Assembly: GCA_937132065.1 (NCBI GenBank) | Contig: CAKZNT010000052.1 | Coordinates: 1 to 64,000 of the forward strand | DNA from: an uncultured Loktanella sp. | Lineage (GTDB): Bacteria > Pseudomonadota > Alphaproteobacteria > Rhodobacterales > Rhodobacteraceae | Reading direction: 5' to 3' | Length of the DNA stretch: 64,000 nucleotides | Shown here: positions 25,806-33,402 of the stretch, piece after piece | Layout: every line of letters starts with the position of its first letter | Numbering within the stretch: position 1 is the first letter of the stretch | Program-made: the position numbers and the translations under genes | Notes under the pieces: generated by a model | The model's database searches: none | What the model saw: only the letters and a program-made list of their open reading frames with translations | What the model was told of the DNA's origin: nothing

Positions 25806-26684
25806 ATGCGCCTGACTGCTTCCTTTTTGGCCCTCTTCTGTGCGTCACCCGCACTTGCCGCCCCAAATGTCCTTACGGATATTGCCCCCATTCATGGGCT
25901 TGTCACCGAGGTGATGGGCGATCTTGGCACGCCACAGTTGTTGCTGCCCCCCGAGGCCGATGCCCACCACTATGCGCTGCGCCCTTCTGATGCGCGCGCC
26001 TTGTCCCAAAGCGATCTGGTGATCTGGGTCGGCGCGGGGCTAACCCCTTGGCTTACCGAGCCACTGGCCACGCTTTCCCCTGACGCGCAGGTTCTTGCCC
26101 TGCTGGGAACCGACGGCTGGGAGAAACGTGAGCTGCACCACGGCGAAGACGACCACGGCGCCCATGATCATGGTGACATTGACCCCCATGCATGGCTCTC
26201 CCCCGCTGTCGCGACTGTCTGGCTTGCCAATATTGCGCAATCATTAGCAGAGGCTGATCCGGAAAATGCCCGAACCTATGCCCAGAATGCAGAGGCCGCG
26301 GCGGCCCGATTTGCAACGCTTGATGTGGAAATCAAGGCGGTGCTGGCAGATGTCCCTGATCAGACGCTGATCTGGCCCCATGATGCCTATGGCTATTTTG
26401 CCGATAGTTACGGGCTGGCCTCGGTTGGTGCGATTGCCGAAGGTGACGCCAGCGACCCCGGCCCCGCCCATATTGCAGAGCTGCGCGAAATGGTGACGGA
26501 TGGGCAGGTCACCTGTGTATTGCTGGACCCCGAGATCAACGAGAAATGGGCGCAGGTGTTGATTGAGGGCACGCCGGTTCATACGGCAGCGATTGATCCG
26601 ATCGGCGCAGGCATTCCGCAGGGCCGTGGATTTTATCGCTCTTTGATGCTGCAAATGGCCCATGCGCTTGCCAGCTGTCGCTAA
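25806..26684 (+). CDS. znuA: Zinc ABC transporter periplasmic binding protein
   Basis: A 292-residue protein starting at ATG 25806 with the signal peptide MRLTASFLALFCASPALA. Ligand histidines are in LPPEADAHHYALRPSD near residue 60 and in DIDPHAWLSP after the charged loop. The loop HHGEDDHGAHDHG near residues 105-118 is the typical zinc-specific His-rich insertion. It captures zinc in the periplasm for ZnuBC. It is shorter than many ZnuA proteins but complete. A strong hairpin follows its stop. Confidence 0.95.
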   Translation: MRLTASFLALFCASPALAAPNVLTDIAPIHGLVTEVMGDLGTPQLLLPPEADAHHYALRPSDARALSQSDLVIWVGAGLTPWLTEPLATLSPDAQVLALLGTDGWEKRELHHGEDDHGAHDHGDIDPHAWLSPAVATVWLANIAQSLAEADPENARTYAQNAEAAAARFATLDVEIKAVLADVPDQTLIWPHDAYGYFADSYGLASVGAIAEGDASDPGPAHIAELREMVTDGQVTCVLLDPEINEKWAQVLIEGTPVHTAAIDPIGAGIPQGRGFYRSLMLQMAHALASCR

Positions 26685-26691
26685 AACAGAT

Positions 26692-26724
26692 TGCGCCCAC
26701 GAACCGGAGTGGCTCGTGGGCGCA
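26692..26724. terminator. Bidirectional terminator between znuA and the fasciclin gene
   Basis: An 11-base perfect stem, TGCGCCCACGA at 26692-26702 and TCGTGGGCGCA at 26714-26724, with an 11-base loop between convergent genes. On the minus strand it is followed by ATCTGTTTTAG. Confidence 0.75.
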
Positions 26725-26756
26725 GCTGCTTGCTAAATACCTGGGAGGGCGTCGAA

Positions 26757-27329
26757 TTATTCAGCAGGCAACATAACAGTGTCGATCACGTGGATCACGC
26801 CGTTTGATTGCTTAACGTCTGCGATGGTGATGTTTGCAACCTGACCACGTTCGTCGGTCAATGTGATCATGTCGCCGTTGTATTTCGCCATCAAAGTGCA
26901 GCCGCCAAGTGTAGGCACTGGGTGCTCGCCGCCGTCATCGTTGATCATGCCGCCAAGAGCATCAGACATCACACCTTTACCAACAACGTGGCAGGTCAGG
27001 ATTTCAGTCAATGCGGCTTTGCTTTCCGGCTTGAGAAGCTCTGCAACCTGCGCTTGGTCCAGCTTTGCAAACGCGCTATTTGTTGGTGCGAATACGGTGA
27101 ACGGACCTTCGCCAGCAAGCGTATCAACGAGGCCAGCAGCCGTCACAGCCGCAACCAGTGTTGTGTGATCAGCAGAGTTAACAGCGTTCTCAACGATGTT
27201 TTTGTCTGCGAACATTTCTGCGCCGCCGACCATCGGATTTGCCGCAGCGTGGCTTTCAGCGAATGCCGCCCCAGCAGAGATTGAAAGAACAGCAGCAGTT
27301 ACAGCGGAGATAAATGTAGATTTTGTCAT
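26757..27329 (-). CDS. Fasciclin (FAS1) domain exported protein
   Basis: A 190-residue protein starting at ATG 27327-27329 with signal peptide MTKSTFISAVTAAVLSISAG, cleaved near AFAE. One FAS1 domain covers about residues 45-190: TLVAAVTAAGLVDTLAGEGP, FTVFAPTNSAFAKLDQ (the H1 motif), and VIHVIDTVMLP at the end (H2 motif). FAS1 proteins act in adhesion or surface interactions. The domain is single and there is no anchor, so the product is probably periplasmic or secreted. Confidence 0.93.
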   Translation of the reverse strand: MTKSTFISAVTAAVLSISAGAAFAESHAAANPMVGGAEMFADKNIVENAVNSADHTTLVAAVTAAGLVDTLAGEGPFTVFAPTNSAFAKLDQAQVAELLKPESKAALTEILTCHVVGKGVMSDALGGMINDDGGEHPVPTLGGCTLMAKYNGDMITLTDERGQVANITIADVKQSNGVIHVIDTVMLPAE

Positions 27330-27398
27330 TGTATTGGTTTCCCGTTTTTTGTTCGCCGCAAGGCCCTTTGCCCTGCGTTCTCCTAAACCACGGGATGC

Positions 27399-27440
27399 CC
27401 GCAAAAAGAGTTTCATCTTTTTTGCATTTTCTTTTTGCGG
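27399..27440. repeat. Long inverted repeat after the MttB-family gene
   Basis: CCGCAAAAAGA at 27399-27409 and TCTTTTTGCGG at 27430-27440 form an 11-base perfect stem with a 20-base loop, directly after the methyltransferase stop (27442) and upstream of the fasciclin promoter region. It may be a terminator, although no T run follows on the minus strand. Confidence 0.6.
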
Positions 27441-27441
27441 C

Positions 27442-28995
27442 TTAGAAATCGGTGGGTGCGCCTCCTTCTTCTTTGCGTTTTGCAACGAATGTTTGCAGTT
27501 CCTCGCGCCGTCCTTCGTCAAATGCGGGTGGCTCGAAGTTACCGATAATGTCCTTGAAGGTTTTATGTGCCCGTTCTGCCGTCCAGTCCCCTCCGGCCAC
27601 TTCCCATGCCTCGAAGTTGCGCCAGTCCGACACGATGGGCGCGTAGAACGCTTTCTCGTAGCGCTCTTGCGTGTGTTCGATCCCGAAGAAGTGTCCGTTT
27701 GGTCCGACCTCTTTCACCGCCGCGATGGCGATGTCGTCGATCCCAGTCGCGACCACTTCGGGTTCCATGTAGCGCTGGATCATTTGCAGCACTTCGCAGT
27801 CCATGACGAATTTCTCGGGGCTTGCGATCAGCCCCCCTTCGAGCCAACCCGCCGCGTGATAGACCACGTTTGTGCCTGATTGCACGGCAGACCAGAGCGA
27901 ATTGGAGGTTTCCCACATCGCTTGCCCGTCAGGCACATTGGCCGCGCAAACCCCCGAGGCCCGCATCGGTAGCCCGTAGAACCGTGCCATTTGCCCTGTC
28001 ATCTGGGTGGCCCGCATATATTCAGGTGTGCCGAACGCGGGTGCGCCTGATTTCATATCGACGTTGGAGGTGAATGTGCCGATGACACAAGGCGCGCCGG
28101 GGCGCACATATTGGAACAAGGCGATGGCCGCGATGGCTTCTGCGATAGAAAGCGTCACGGCCCCCGACATTGTCACAGGTGCCATGGCCCCTGCGAGCGT
28201 AAACGGCGTCACAATCACCGCTTGGCCGCGCCGCACGCAGCGCAGGCAGCCGTCGATCATCGGCACATCGTGCTTGAGCGGGGATGTCGAGTTGATGTTG
28301 GTATACATGTGCGGTTTGGCGCAGAACTCTTCCTCGGTCAGCCCGCCCGCGATCTTGACCATCTCCATCACATCTTCGACCCGCTCTTTGCCCAAGGAAT
28401 AGGCGTGTGCGACTTTGTCCGTCAGGGTCATCTTGTCATAGACAACATCAAGGTGGCGGATCGAAGCGTGCACATCACACGGCTCCACGGGATAGCCGCC
28501 CGCAAAGTGGATGCAGTTAAAGTATTGTGTCAGCCGCAAAAGATCAGCGCATTGCGCCCGCGTGCCCGATACCTTTTTACCGATTTCCAGATCAAAGTAA
28601 TTGGGCGGCGAAGAGACGTTCCCGAACAGGATATGGTTTGCGCCAATGGTAATCTTGCGTTCGGGATTGCGCGGGGTGATGTCGAACTGGGCGGGCGCGT
28701 GCCCGATCATCTCCATGACCCAATCGCGCCCCATGCGCACATTCGTCCCGTTCACGGTGCATCCTGCCTGCTTGAAAAGCGCCAGCGCCTCTTCGTTCAG
28801 GAACTCGATCCCGATATCTTCGAGGATCGTCATTGCCCCATTGTGAATGGCCGCAACCCCTTCGGGGCCAAGCGGTTCGGTCGGCTTGTCGATATTAACA
28901 GGGATGCGCCAAGGCATCTGGTCGATGACCTCGTGGCCGCGTCTGGTTGCATTGCCCGCCCGTCCGCCGCCGCGTCGTCTTGGTGCATTTGCCAT
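27442..28995 (-). CDS. MttB-family (COG5598) methyltransferase, non-pyrrolysine
   Basis: A 517-residue TIM-barrel protein of the trimethylamine/glycine betaine methyltransferase family. Family segments include NGAMTILEDIGIEFLNEEAL, FGNVSSPPNYFDLEIGKKVS, and TLSIAEAIAAIALFQYVRPG. The reading frame has no in-frame TAG, so it is a non-pyrrolysine member, a group that includes glycine betaine methyltransferase MtgB. Such enzymes move a methyl group to a corrinoid protein. No corrinoid-binding partner or RACo-type activator is in the window. It follows the HAD gene on the same strand (92 bases) and so probably shares a transcript with it. Confidence 0.85.
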   Translation of the reverse strand: MANAPRRRGGGRAGNATRRGHEVIDQMPWRIPVNIDKPTEPLGPEGVAAIHNGAMTILEDIGIEFLNEEALALFKQAGCTVNGTNVRMGRDWVMEMIGHAPAQFDITPRNPERKITIGANHILFGNVSSPPNYFDLEIGKKVSGTRAQCADLLRLTQYFNCIHFAGGYPVEPCDVHASIRHLDVVYDKMTLTDKVAHAYSLGKERVEDVMEMVKIAGGLTEEEFCAKPHMYTNINSTSPLKHDVPMIDGCLRCVRRGQAVIVTPFTLAGAMAPVTMSGAVTLSIAEAIAAIALFQYVRPGAPCVIGTFTSNVDMKSGAPAFGTPEYMRATQMTGQMARFYGLPMRASGVCAANVPDGQAMWETSNSLWSAVQSGTNVVYHAAGWLEGGLIASPEKFVMDCEVLQMIQRYMEPEVVATGIDDIAIAAVKEVGPNGHFFGIEHTQERYEKAFYAPIVSDWRNFEAWEVAGGDWTAERAHKTFKDIIGNFEPPAFDEGRREELQTFVAKRKEEGGAPTDF

Positions 28996-29087
28996 GTCTG
29001 ATCTCCCGCTTGTGCAGGGTCAGTTTGGCAGGCTTGCGCCGTTCCCCTTGCGCGAACGCGACAAGAAGTGTCGTTTTCCCGATCGGT

Positions 29088-29783
29088 TTACGCGTTTTGC
29101 CCCGCGATCCAGTCGGGCAAATCGGCAATTGAGTGCAGCACAACATCCGCAAGCGGGCGCAATTCGCCTGCCTCTGCTGGTCCCGTCAAAACCCCGACTG
29201 TGCCCATGCCCGCCGCGATCCCCGCATCAAGGTCATGGGTGCTATCCCCCACCATAATGCAATCTTGTGGCGCAAGCCCTGTCGCGGCACAAAAGCCCAG
29301 CAGCTGCCCCGGTTCGGGTTTACCACCAAAGCCACTGTCGTAGCCCGCCACGAAATCAAACAGATCAAGCACATCTGCCCGCGACAGATGCGCCCGCGCG
29401 GGGTCTTCGGCGTCATTGGTCGCAACGCCCAGCACGATCCCCATGTCCTTGAGTGCGCGCAAGAGCGGCAACAGCGGTGCGGCCTGCACTTGCGGCACTT
29501 TGGCCGAGGCGGTCCGCATCCGCGCGATCAGCTCCGGCTTTGAGGCATCCGGCAAAAGCGACATCATCGCATCTGCCACAACATCAACGGTTTCCGCGAT
29601 CACGATACTGCCCGGCCAGAACACGCCCCCTTCGAGGTTATACCCCAAAAGGGCGGCCATTTCGTCCATCCGCCCCGCGTCTGTGCCGACCTCGGAGGCG
29701 ATCATTTCGCGGGTCCAGGTCCCCCATGTCGCGTTAAAGTCGAACAATGTGCCGTCCTTGTCGAAGATAATGCCTTTGATCAT
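29088..29783 (-). CDS. HAD-superfamily hydrolase (phosphoglycolate phosphatase-like)
   Basis: A 231-residue HAD phosphatase starting at ATG 29781-29783. Motif I is IFDKDGTLFDF (nucleophile and acid Asp), motif II is in LGVATND, motif III is the Lys of GGKPEPGQL, and motif IV is MVGDSTHDLDAG. A helical cap lies between motifs I and II. These enzymes dephosphorylate small metabolites such as phosphoglycolate; despite the superfamily name, nothing here indicates dehalogenation. It precedes the MttB-family gene and is divergent from the reductive dehalogenase gene. Confidence 0.85.
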   Translation of the reverse strand: MIKGIIFDKDGTLFDFNATWGTWTREMIASEVGTDAGRMDEMAALLGYNLEGGVFWPGSIVIAETVDVVADAMMSLLPDASKPELIARMRTASAKVPQVQAAPLLPLLRALKDMGIVLGVATNDAEDPARAHLSRADVLDLFDFVAGYDSGFGGKPEPGQLLGFCAATGLAPQDCIMVGDSTHDLDAGIAAGMGTVGVLTGPAEAGELRPLADVVLHSIADLPDWIAGQNA

Positions 29784-29808
29784 TTCCAGCCCTTCCTGAT
29801 TGCCTGTC

Positions 29809-29842
29809 TTGACACTCGACCCTGCCCCCGTGACGGTGTCAA
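29809..29842. promoter_or_regulatory. TTGACAC/GTGTCAA inverted repeat before the reductive dehalogenase gene
   Basis: TTGACAC at 29809-29815 and GTGTCAA at 29836-29842 are 20 bases apart in the divergent region between the HAD gene (start 29783) and the dehalogenase gene (start 29848). It could be an operator; TTGACA may also serve as a -35 box. Confidence 0.45.
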
Positions 29843-29847
29843 CCAAC

Positions 29848-32800
29848 ATGCTTAAATTACGCTCATACCGCTCTCGCCCCATGCACGCTGGCGCCTTTCC
29901 GATGGAAAAGTTGACCCGCATGGCATCTGTTGATCTGACGGCTGTGCCGCCCATGCAGCCTGTCTCGTTTCGCCGCCCCGATGACCCCAAAAGCATTGTG
30001 AATGCGATGCAGGATTATCAGGCGATGCTGGATGCGACCCGCAGCGGCATGATCAAGAAAGAGATCGCCGAGATCCCTGATGATCACACCGAGCGCGCCA
30101 ACCATTTAAAATCGTTCGCTTATTTCTGCGATGCCAGCATTGTTGGCACTTGTGCAATTCGGCCCGATCACTGGCTCCCCGCCCCGTTTGTGAACCCTGA
30201 CGTGGATCGGCTGGCTGAAAAGTTGCGCGTTATGCAGCCAAAGACGCTTGCTGCGGGCATCGACGTGATCATGGCGGGCCTGCGCGAGAGCATGTCGCTT
30301 CCCCCGTCTGATTGCCGTGATCATTCCCATGCGCTTGTGTTTCTTTACGACCACCCGCGTGCCCCCCGCGCGACCGAGGCTGGCACGGCATGGATCACTG
30401 ACGCCCTGCCCCAGCGCGCCTGTCTGCGCGGCATGGAAACCGCCGTGACCCTTGCCAGCTATATCCGCACCCTTGGCTATGACGCCCGCGCCCATTCGAT
30501 GGCAGCCAGTGACATTGATCTCGGGGCTTTGGCCGTGTCTGCGGGGCTGGTTGCCCTTGAGGACGGCGTGCTAGTGAACCCGTTTACAGGTGATCGCTAT
30601 GGTTTGGCGGCTGTCACAACGACCCTTGATATGGCCGTCGATTTGCCGATCGCGCCGCGCCAAGAGGCGCCGATGTCTTATACCCTTGGCCTTGGCGCAC
30701 ATGCGAAATCCGCCCGCACCCGTGACCCCTTTGCCAAGCGTGATTTTGCCAAGGGTCCGCACCCGTTTGAAACCCTCAAGCGTGTTTCCGAACCGACCAC
30801 TTATATCGACGCCCCGAATGTTGCCCGTGTCCCCAAGCGCGCCAATCTGTTCGCCCGCGCCCTGTTCGGCGATATGGGCAAGCAGGTCCAAGAGGCGACC
30901 AAGAACGGCAACTACGTGCGCAAGTCTGCTGCCGCCTTTGCCTTTCGCCCGTCCCTTGGAGCATTTGTTCTGCTTCAGGATGGCGAGGCCGCTGATATTC
31001 ATCATAGCACATTAAATCCCGACGAAAATGCCCAAAATATCAAAGCCGCATTGTATTTTCTAGGTGTTGATGCCGTTGGCCTGAGCGCCTGCCCCGACTG
31101 GACCTACTATAGCCACGATGTCGCGGGCCAGCCGATCACCCCATATCATAGCAATGCGATTTCGATGATTATCGACCAGGGTCACGAGACAATGGAAGGT
31201 GCTTCGGGGGATGACTGGATTGCCTGCGCCCAGTCGATGCGCGCTTATCTGCGGTTCTCTCTTTTGGGCGGTGTGCTTGCGGAACATATCCGCAATCTTG
31301 GCTATACCGCTCGCGTGCATTCGGTGATGGACGACGAGGTGCTGCAACCTCCGCTGTTGCTATTGTCAGGTCTTGGCGAAGTGAGCCGCATTGGCGAGGT
31401 GATCCTTAACCCGTTCCTTGGCCCCCGCCTAAAATCCGGTGTTGTGACCACCAATATGCCGATGACCCACGACAAGCCCATTGATTTTGGCCTGCAATCG
31501 TTTTGCGAGGCCTGCAACAAATGTGCCCGCGAGTGCCCGTCAGGCGCGATTACCGCTGGCCCCAAGTTGATGTTCAACGGCTACGAAATCTGGAAGTCCG
31601 ACAGCCAGAAGTGCACGACCTACCGCGTCAGCCAGAAGAATGGTGCGATGTGTGGCCGCTGCATGAAGACCTGTCCGTGGAACCTTGAGGGTCTGTTTGC
31701 GGAGGCTCCGTTTCGCAAGCTGGCAATGGCTGCACCGAAGTCCGCAAAGGTTTTGGCCGCGCTGGATGACAAGCTGGGCAACGGGTCGATCAATACCGCT
31801 AAAAAGTGGTGGTGGGATCTGGAGATGGAGGATGACGGCGCCTATCGCCCTGCCCGCGCGCCTGCAAATGTGCGCAGCCTGTCGCGCGACCTGAAGCTGG
31901 CTTATGCTGACCAGACCTTAGCGGTTTACCCCGCCCCGCTTGCGCCGCCGCCCTATCCTTGGCCGTTTCCGATGGACCGCGAGGCGGGTATTGCGGCCTA
32001 CGCGGCTATGATTAGCGCCGATGAGCATAAGGCACGCCGCGCGAAGGGTGCGCCGCCAGAACATGTCTACACCGCAAGCACGCTGGATGCCCCGATCCTG
32101 AGCCTTGTGGTGACCCGCGCCGAGCCCTTAACGGATTCGGTCACGCTCTACGAGCTATCGGACCCGACGGGCGCGGACTTGCCGCCGTTCACCGCAGGCG
32201 CACATATTGATGTCGTGGTCGCGCCCGAGTTTTTCCGACAGTATTCGCTTTCTGGTGATCCAGCGCATAGAAAATCCTATCAGATCGCAGTGCTGCGCGA
32301 GGACGCGGGCCGCGGTGGTTCCAAGCTGATGCATCGCATTTTCACGCTTGGTCGCCGTGTCTTTGTCTCCAAGCCGATCAACCACTTTCCGCTGATCGAG
32401 GATGCGCCCCACAGTCTATTGATGGGGGGCGGGATCGGTGTGACCCCGATGATCGCGATGGCCCATCGCCTCCACGCGCTAGGCCGCCCGTTTGACCTAT
32501 ACTATAGCGTCAAAACCCGTGCGAATGCCGGATTTATCGACCTGTTGATGGCGCAACCTTGGGCCGCCAATGTGCATCCCAACATTTCTGACGAAGGCAC
32601 GCGCGCCGACTTGGCTAAGGTTATGCAGTATCAAGAGGGCGCGCATGCTTATACGTGCGGCCCCGATGTCTATATGGCCTCTGTCATGGAGGCCGCGCAA
32701 GCGAACGGGTTCCCCGAAGACGCCCGACATCTGGAGTATTTCGCGGTTCCAGATGCCCCTGACTATGTGAACCACCCGTTCCGGCTCCGTCTTAAGGACG

Positions 32801-33036
32801 GGCGCGTTTTGGAGGTGGGAGCGGATGAACCTGCCACGGACGCCCTCTTGCGGGCGGGTGTTCATGTGGATGTGAAATGCGCCGACGGGCTATGTGGCGT
32901 CTGCAAATGTGGCGTGCAAAGCGGAGATGTCGAGCATCGCGACTATGTGCTGTCCAAGGCGCAGCGGGCCACAGAAATCATCTTGTGCCGAAGCCGCGCG
33001 GCCAAGCCTGACGGTGAAATCGTGATTGACCTTTAG
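29848..33036 (+). CDS. Self-sufficient reductive dehalogenase fusion (corrinoid, 4Fe-4S, flavin reductase, 2Fe-2S)
   Basis: A 1062-residue single-chain protein. Residues about 60-300 form a degenerate dehalogenase-like domain; about 330-620 a second, better conserved one with SACPDWTYYSHD and YLRFSLLGGVLAEHIRNLGY. Two 4Fe-4S motifs follow: C553/C556/C559/C563 and C589/C602/C605/C609. Next is a phthalate dioxygenase reductase-type module: flavin-binding FRQYSLSGDP (about 795), nucleotide-binding GGGIGVTPM (about 859) and a 2Fe-2S ferredoxin with C1011, C1016, C1019 and C1047. This is the layout of NAD(P)H-dependent reductive dehalogenases such as BhbA. There is no Tat signal, so it is cytoplasmic. 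The start ATG 29848 lacks a clear ribosome binding site. The halogenated substrate is unknown. Confidence 0.82.
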   Translation: MLKLRSYRSRPMHAGAFPMEKLTRMASVDLTAVPPMQPVSFRRPDDPKSIVNAMQDYQAMLDATRSGMIKKEIAEIPDDHTERANHLKSFAYFCDASIVGTCAIRPDHWLPAPFVNPDVDRLAEKLRVMQPKTLAAGIDVIMAGLRESMSLPPSDCRDHSHALVFLYDHPRAPRATEAGTAWITDALPQRACLRGMETAVTLASYIRTLGYDARAHSMAASDIDLGALAVSAGLVALEDGVLVNPFTGDRYGLAAVTTTLDMAVDLPIAPRQEAPMSYTLGLGAHAKSARTRDPFAKRDFAKGPHPFETLKRVSEPTTYIDAPNVARVPKRANLFARALFGDMGKQVQEATKNGNYVRKSAAAFAFRPSLGAFVLLQDGEAADIHHSTLNPDENAQNIKAALYFLGVDAVGLSACPDWTYYSHDVAGQPITPYHSNAISMIIDQGHETMEGASGDDWIACAQSMRAYLRFSLLGGVLAEHIRNLGYTARVHSVMDDEVLQPPLLLLSGLGEVSRIGEVILNPFLGPRLKSGVVTTNMPMTHDKPIDFGLQSFCEACNKCARECPSGAITAGPKLMFNGYEIWKSDSQKCTTYRVSQKNGAMCGRCMKTCPWNLEGLFAEAPFRKLAMAAPKSAKVLAALDDKLGNGSINTAKKWWWDLEMEDDGAYRPARAPANVRSLSRDLKLAYADQTLAVYPAPLAPPPYPWPFPMDREAGIAAYAAMISADEHKARRAKGAPPEHVYTASTLDAPILSLVVTRAEPLTDSVTLYELSDPTGADLPPFTAGAHIDVVVAPEFFRQYSLSGDPAHRKSYQIAVLREDAGRGGSKLMHRIFTLGRRVFVSKPINHFPLIEDAPHSLLMGGGIGVTPMIAMAHRLHALGRPFDLYYSVKTRANAGFIDLLMAQPWAANVHPNISDEGTRADLAKVMQYQEGAHAYTCGPDVYMASVMEAAQANGFPEDARHLEYFAVPDAPDYVNHPFRLRLKDGRVLEVGADEPATDALLRAGVHVDVKCADGLCGVCKCGVQSGDVEHRDYVLSKAQRATEIILCRSRAAKPDGEIVIDL

Positions 33037-33311
33037 GTCCAGTGCACGTTCTCGGCCCCAGGCATCGCGTAGCGTGCGCGCAGTGGCATGTCGTATTTCA
33101 GGTCATGCGCATCGCAAAATGCAGTGACCCAAGCATCGTCCATTGTCAGGAATTCAAGCACCGAGGATTGAAACGCCGGATCGGTGGCTTGTGCGCGCAA
33201 ATCGTCAACCGAACAGCCGCTTGCCCCCAGAAATATCGGGCAAAGTTCGTCGTTTCCTGCCAACCAGCCAAGCGCCTGTAGCGCGATTGTTTGGGCTTGT
33301 TCGGGGCTCAT
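33033..33311 (-). CDS. DUF3572 protein
   Basis: A 92-residue protein of DUF3572: QTIALQALGWLAGNDELCPI, FLGASGCSVDDLRAQATDPA, and VLEFLTMDDAWVTAFCDAHD. It is small, acidic and probably cytoplasmic, with unknown function. It lies divergent from the pleD-like gene, an arrangement that recurs in Rhodobacteraceae. Its 3' end overlaps the end of the dehalogenase gene by four bases. Confidence 0.85.
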   Translation of the reverse strand: MSPEQAQTIALQALGWLAGNDELCPIFLGASGCSVDDLRAQATDPAFQSSVLEFLTMDDAWVTAFCDAHDLKYDMPLRARYAMPGAENVHWT

Positions 33312-33402
33312 GTCGGGTCCCTTTCTTTCGGCAACCGTTTTTTAACTATTCAAAGCTAGCTTGTCCTTGTCGCAGTGGTGAAACCACGAAAGGATCATAG
33401 AT

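Noticed and set aside
27442-28995. Pyrrolysine-dependent trimethylamine methyltransferase
   Set aside because: No in-frame amber codon occurs and the protein is full length without one.
28111-29001. A 296-codon open frame antisense to the MttB-family gene
   Set aside because: It lacks recognisable domains and exactly mirrors a conserved gene; GC-rich codon use produces such shadows.
29088-29783. Reading the HAD gene as a haloacid dehalogenase because it lies next to a reductive dehalogenase
   Set aside because: The motif I DKDGT (two Asp) and motif IV GDSTHD are those of phosphatases.
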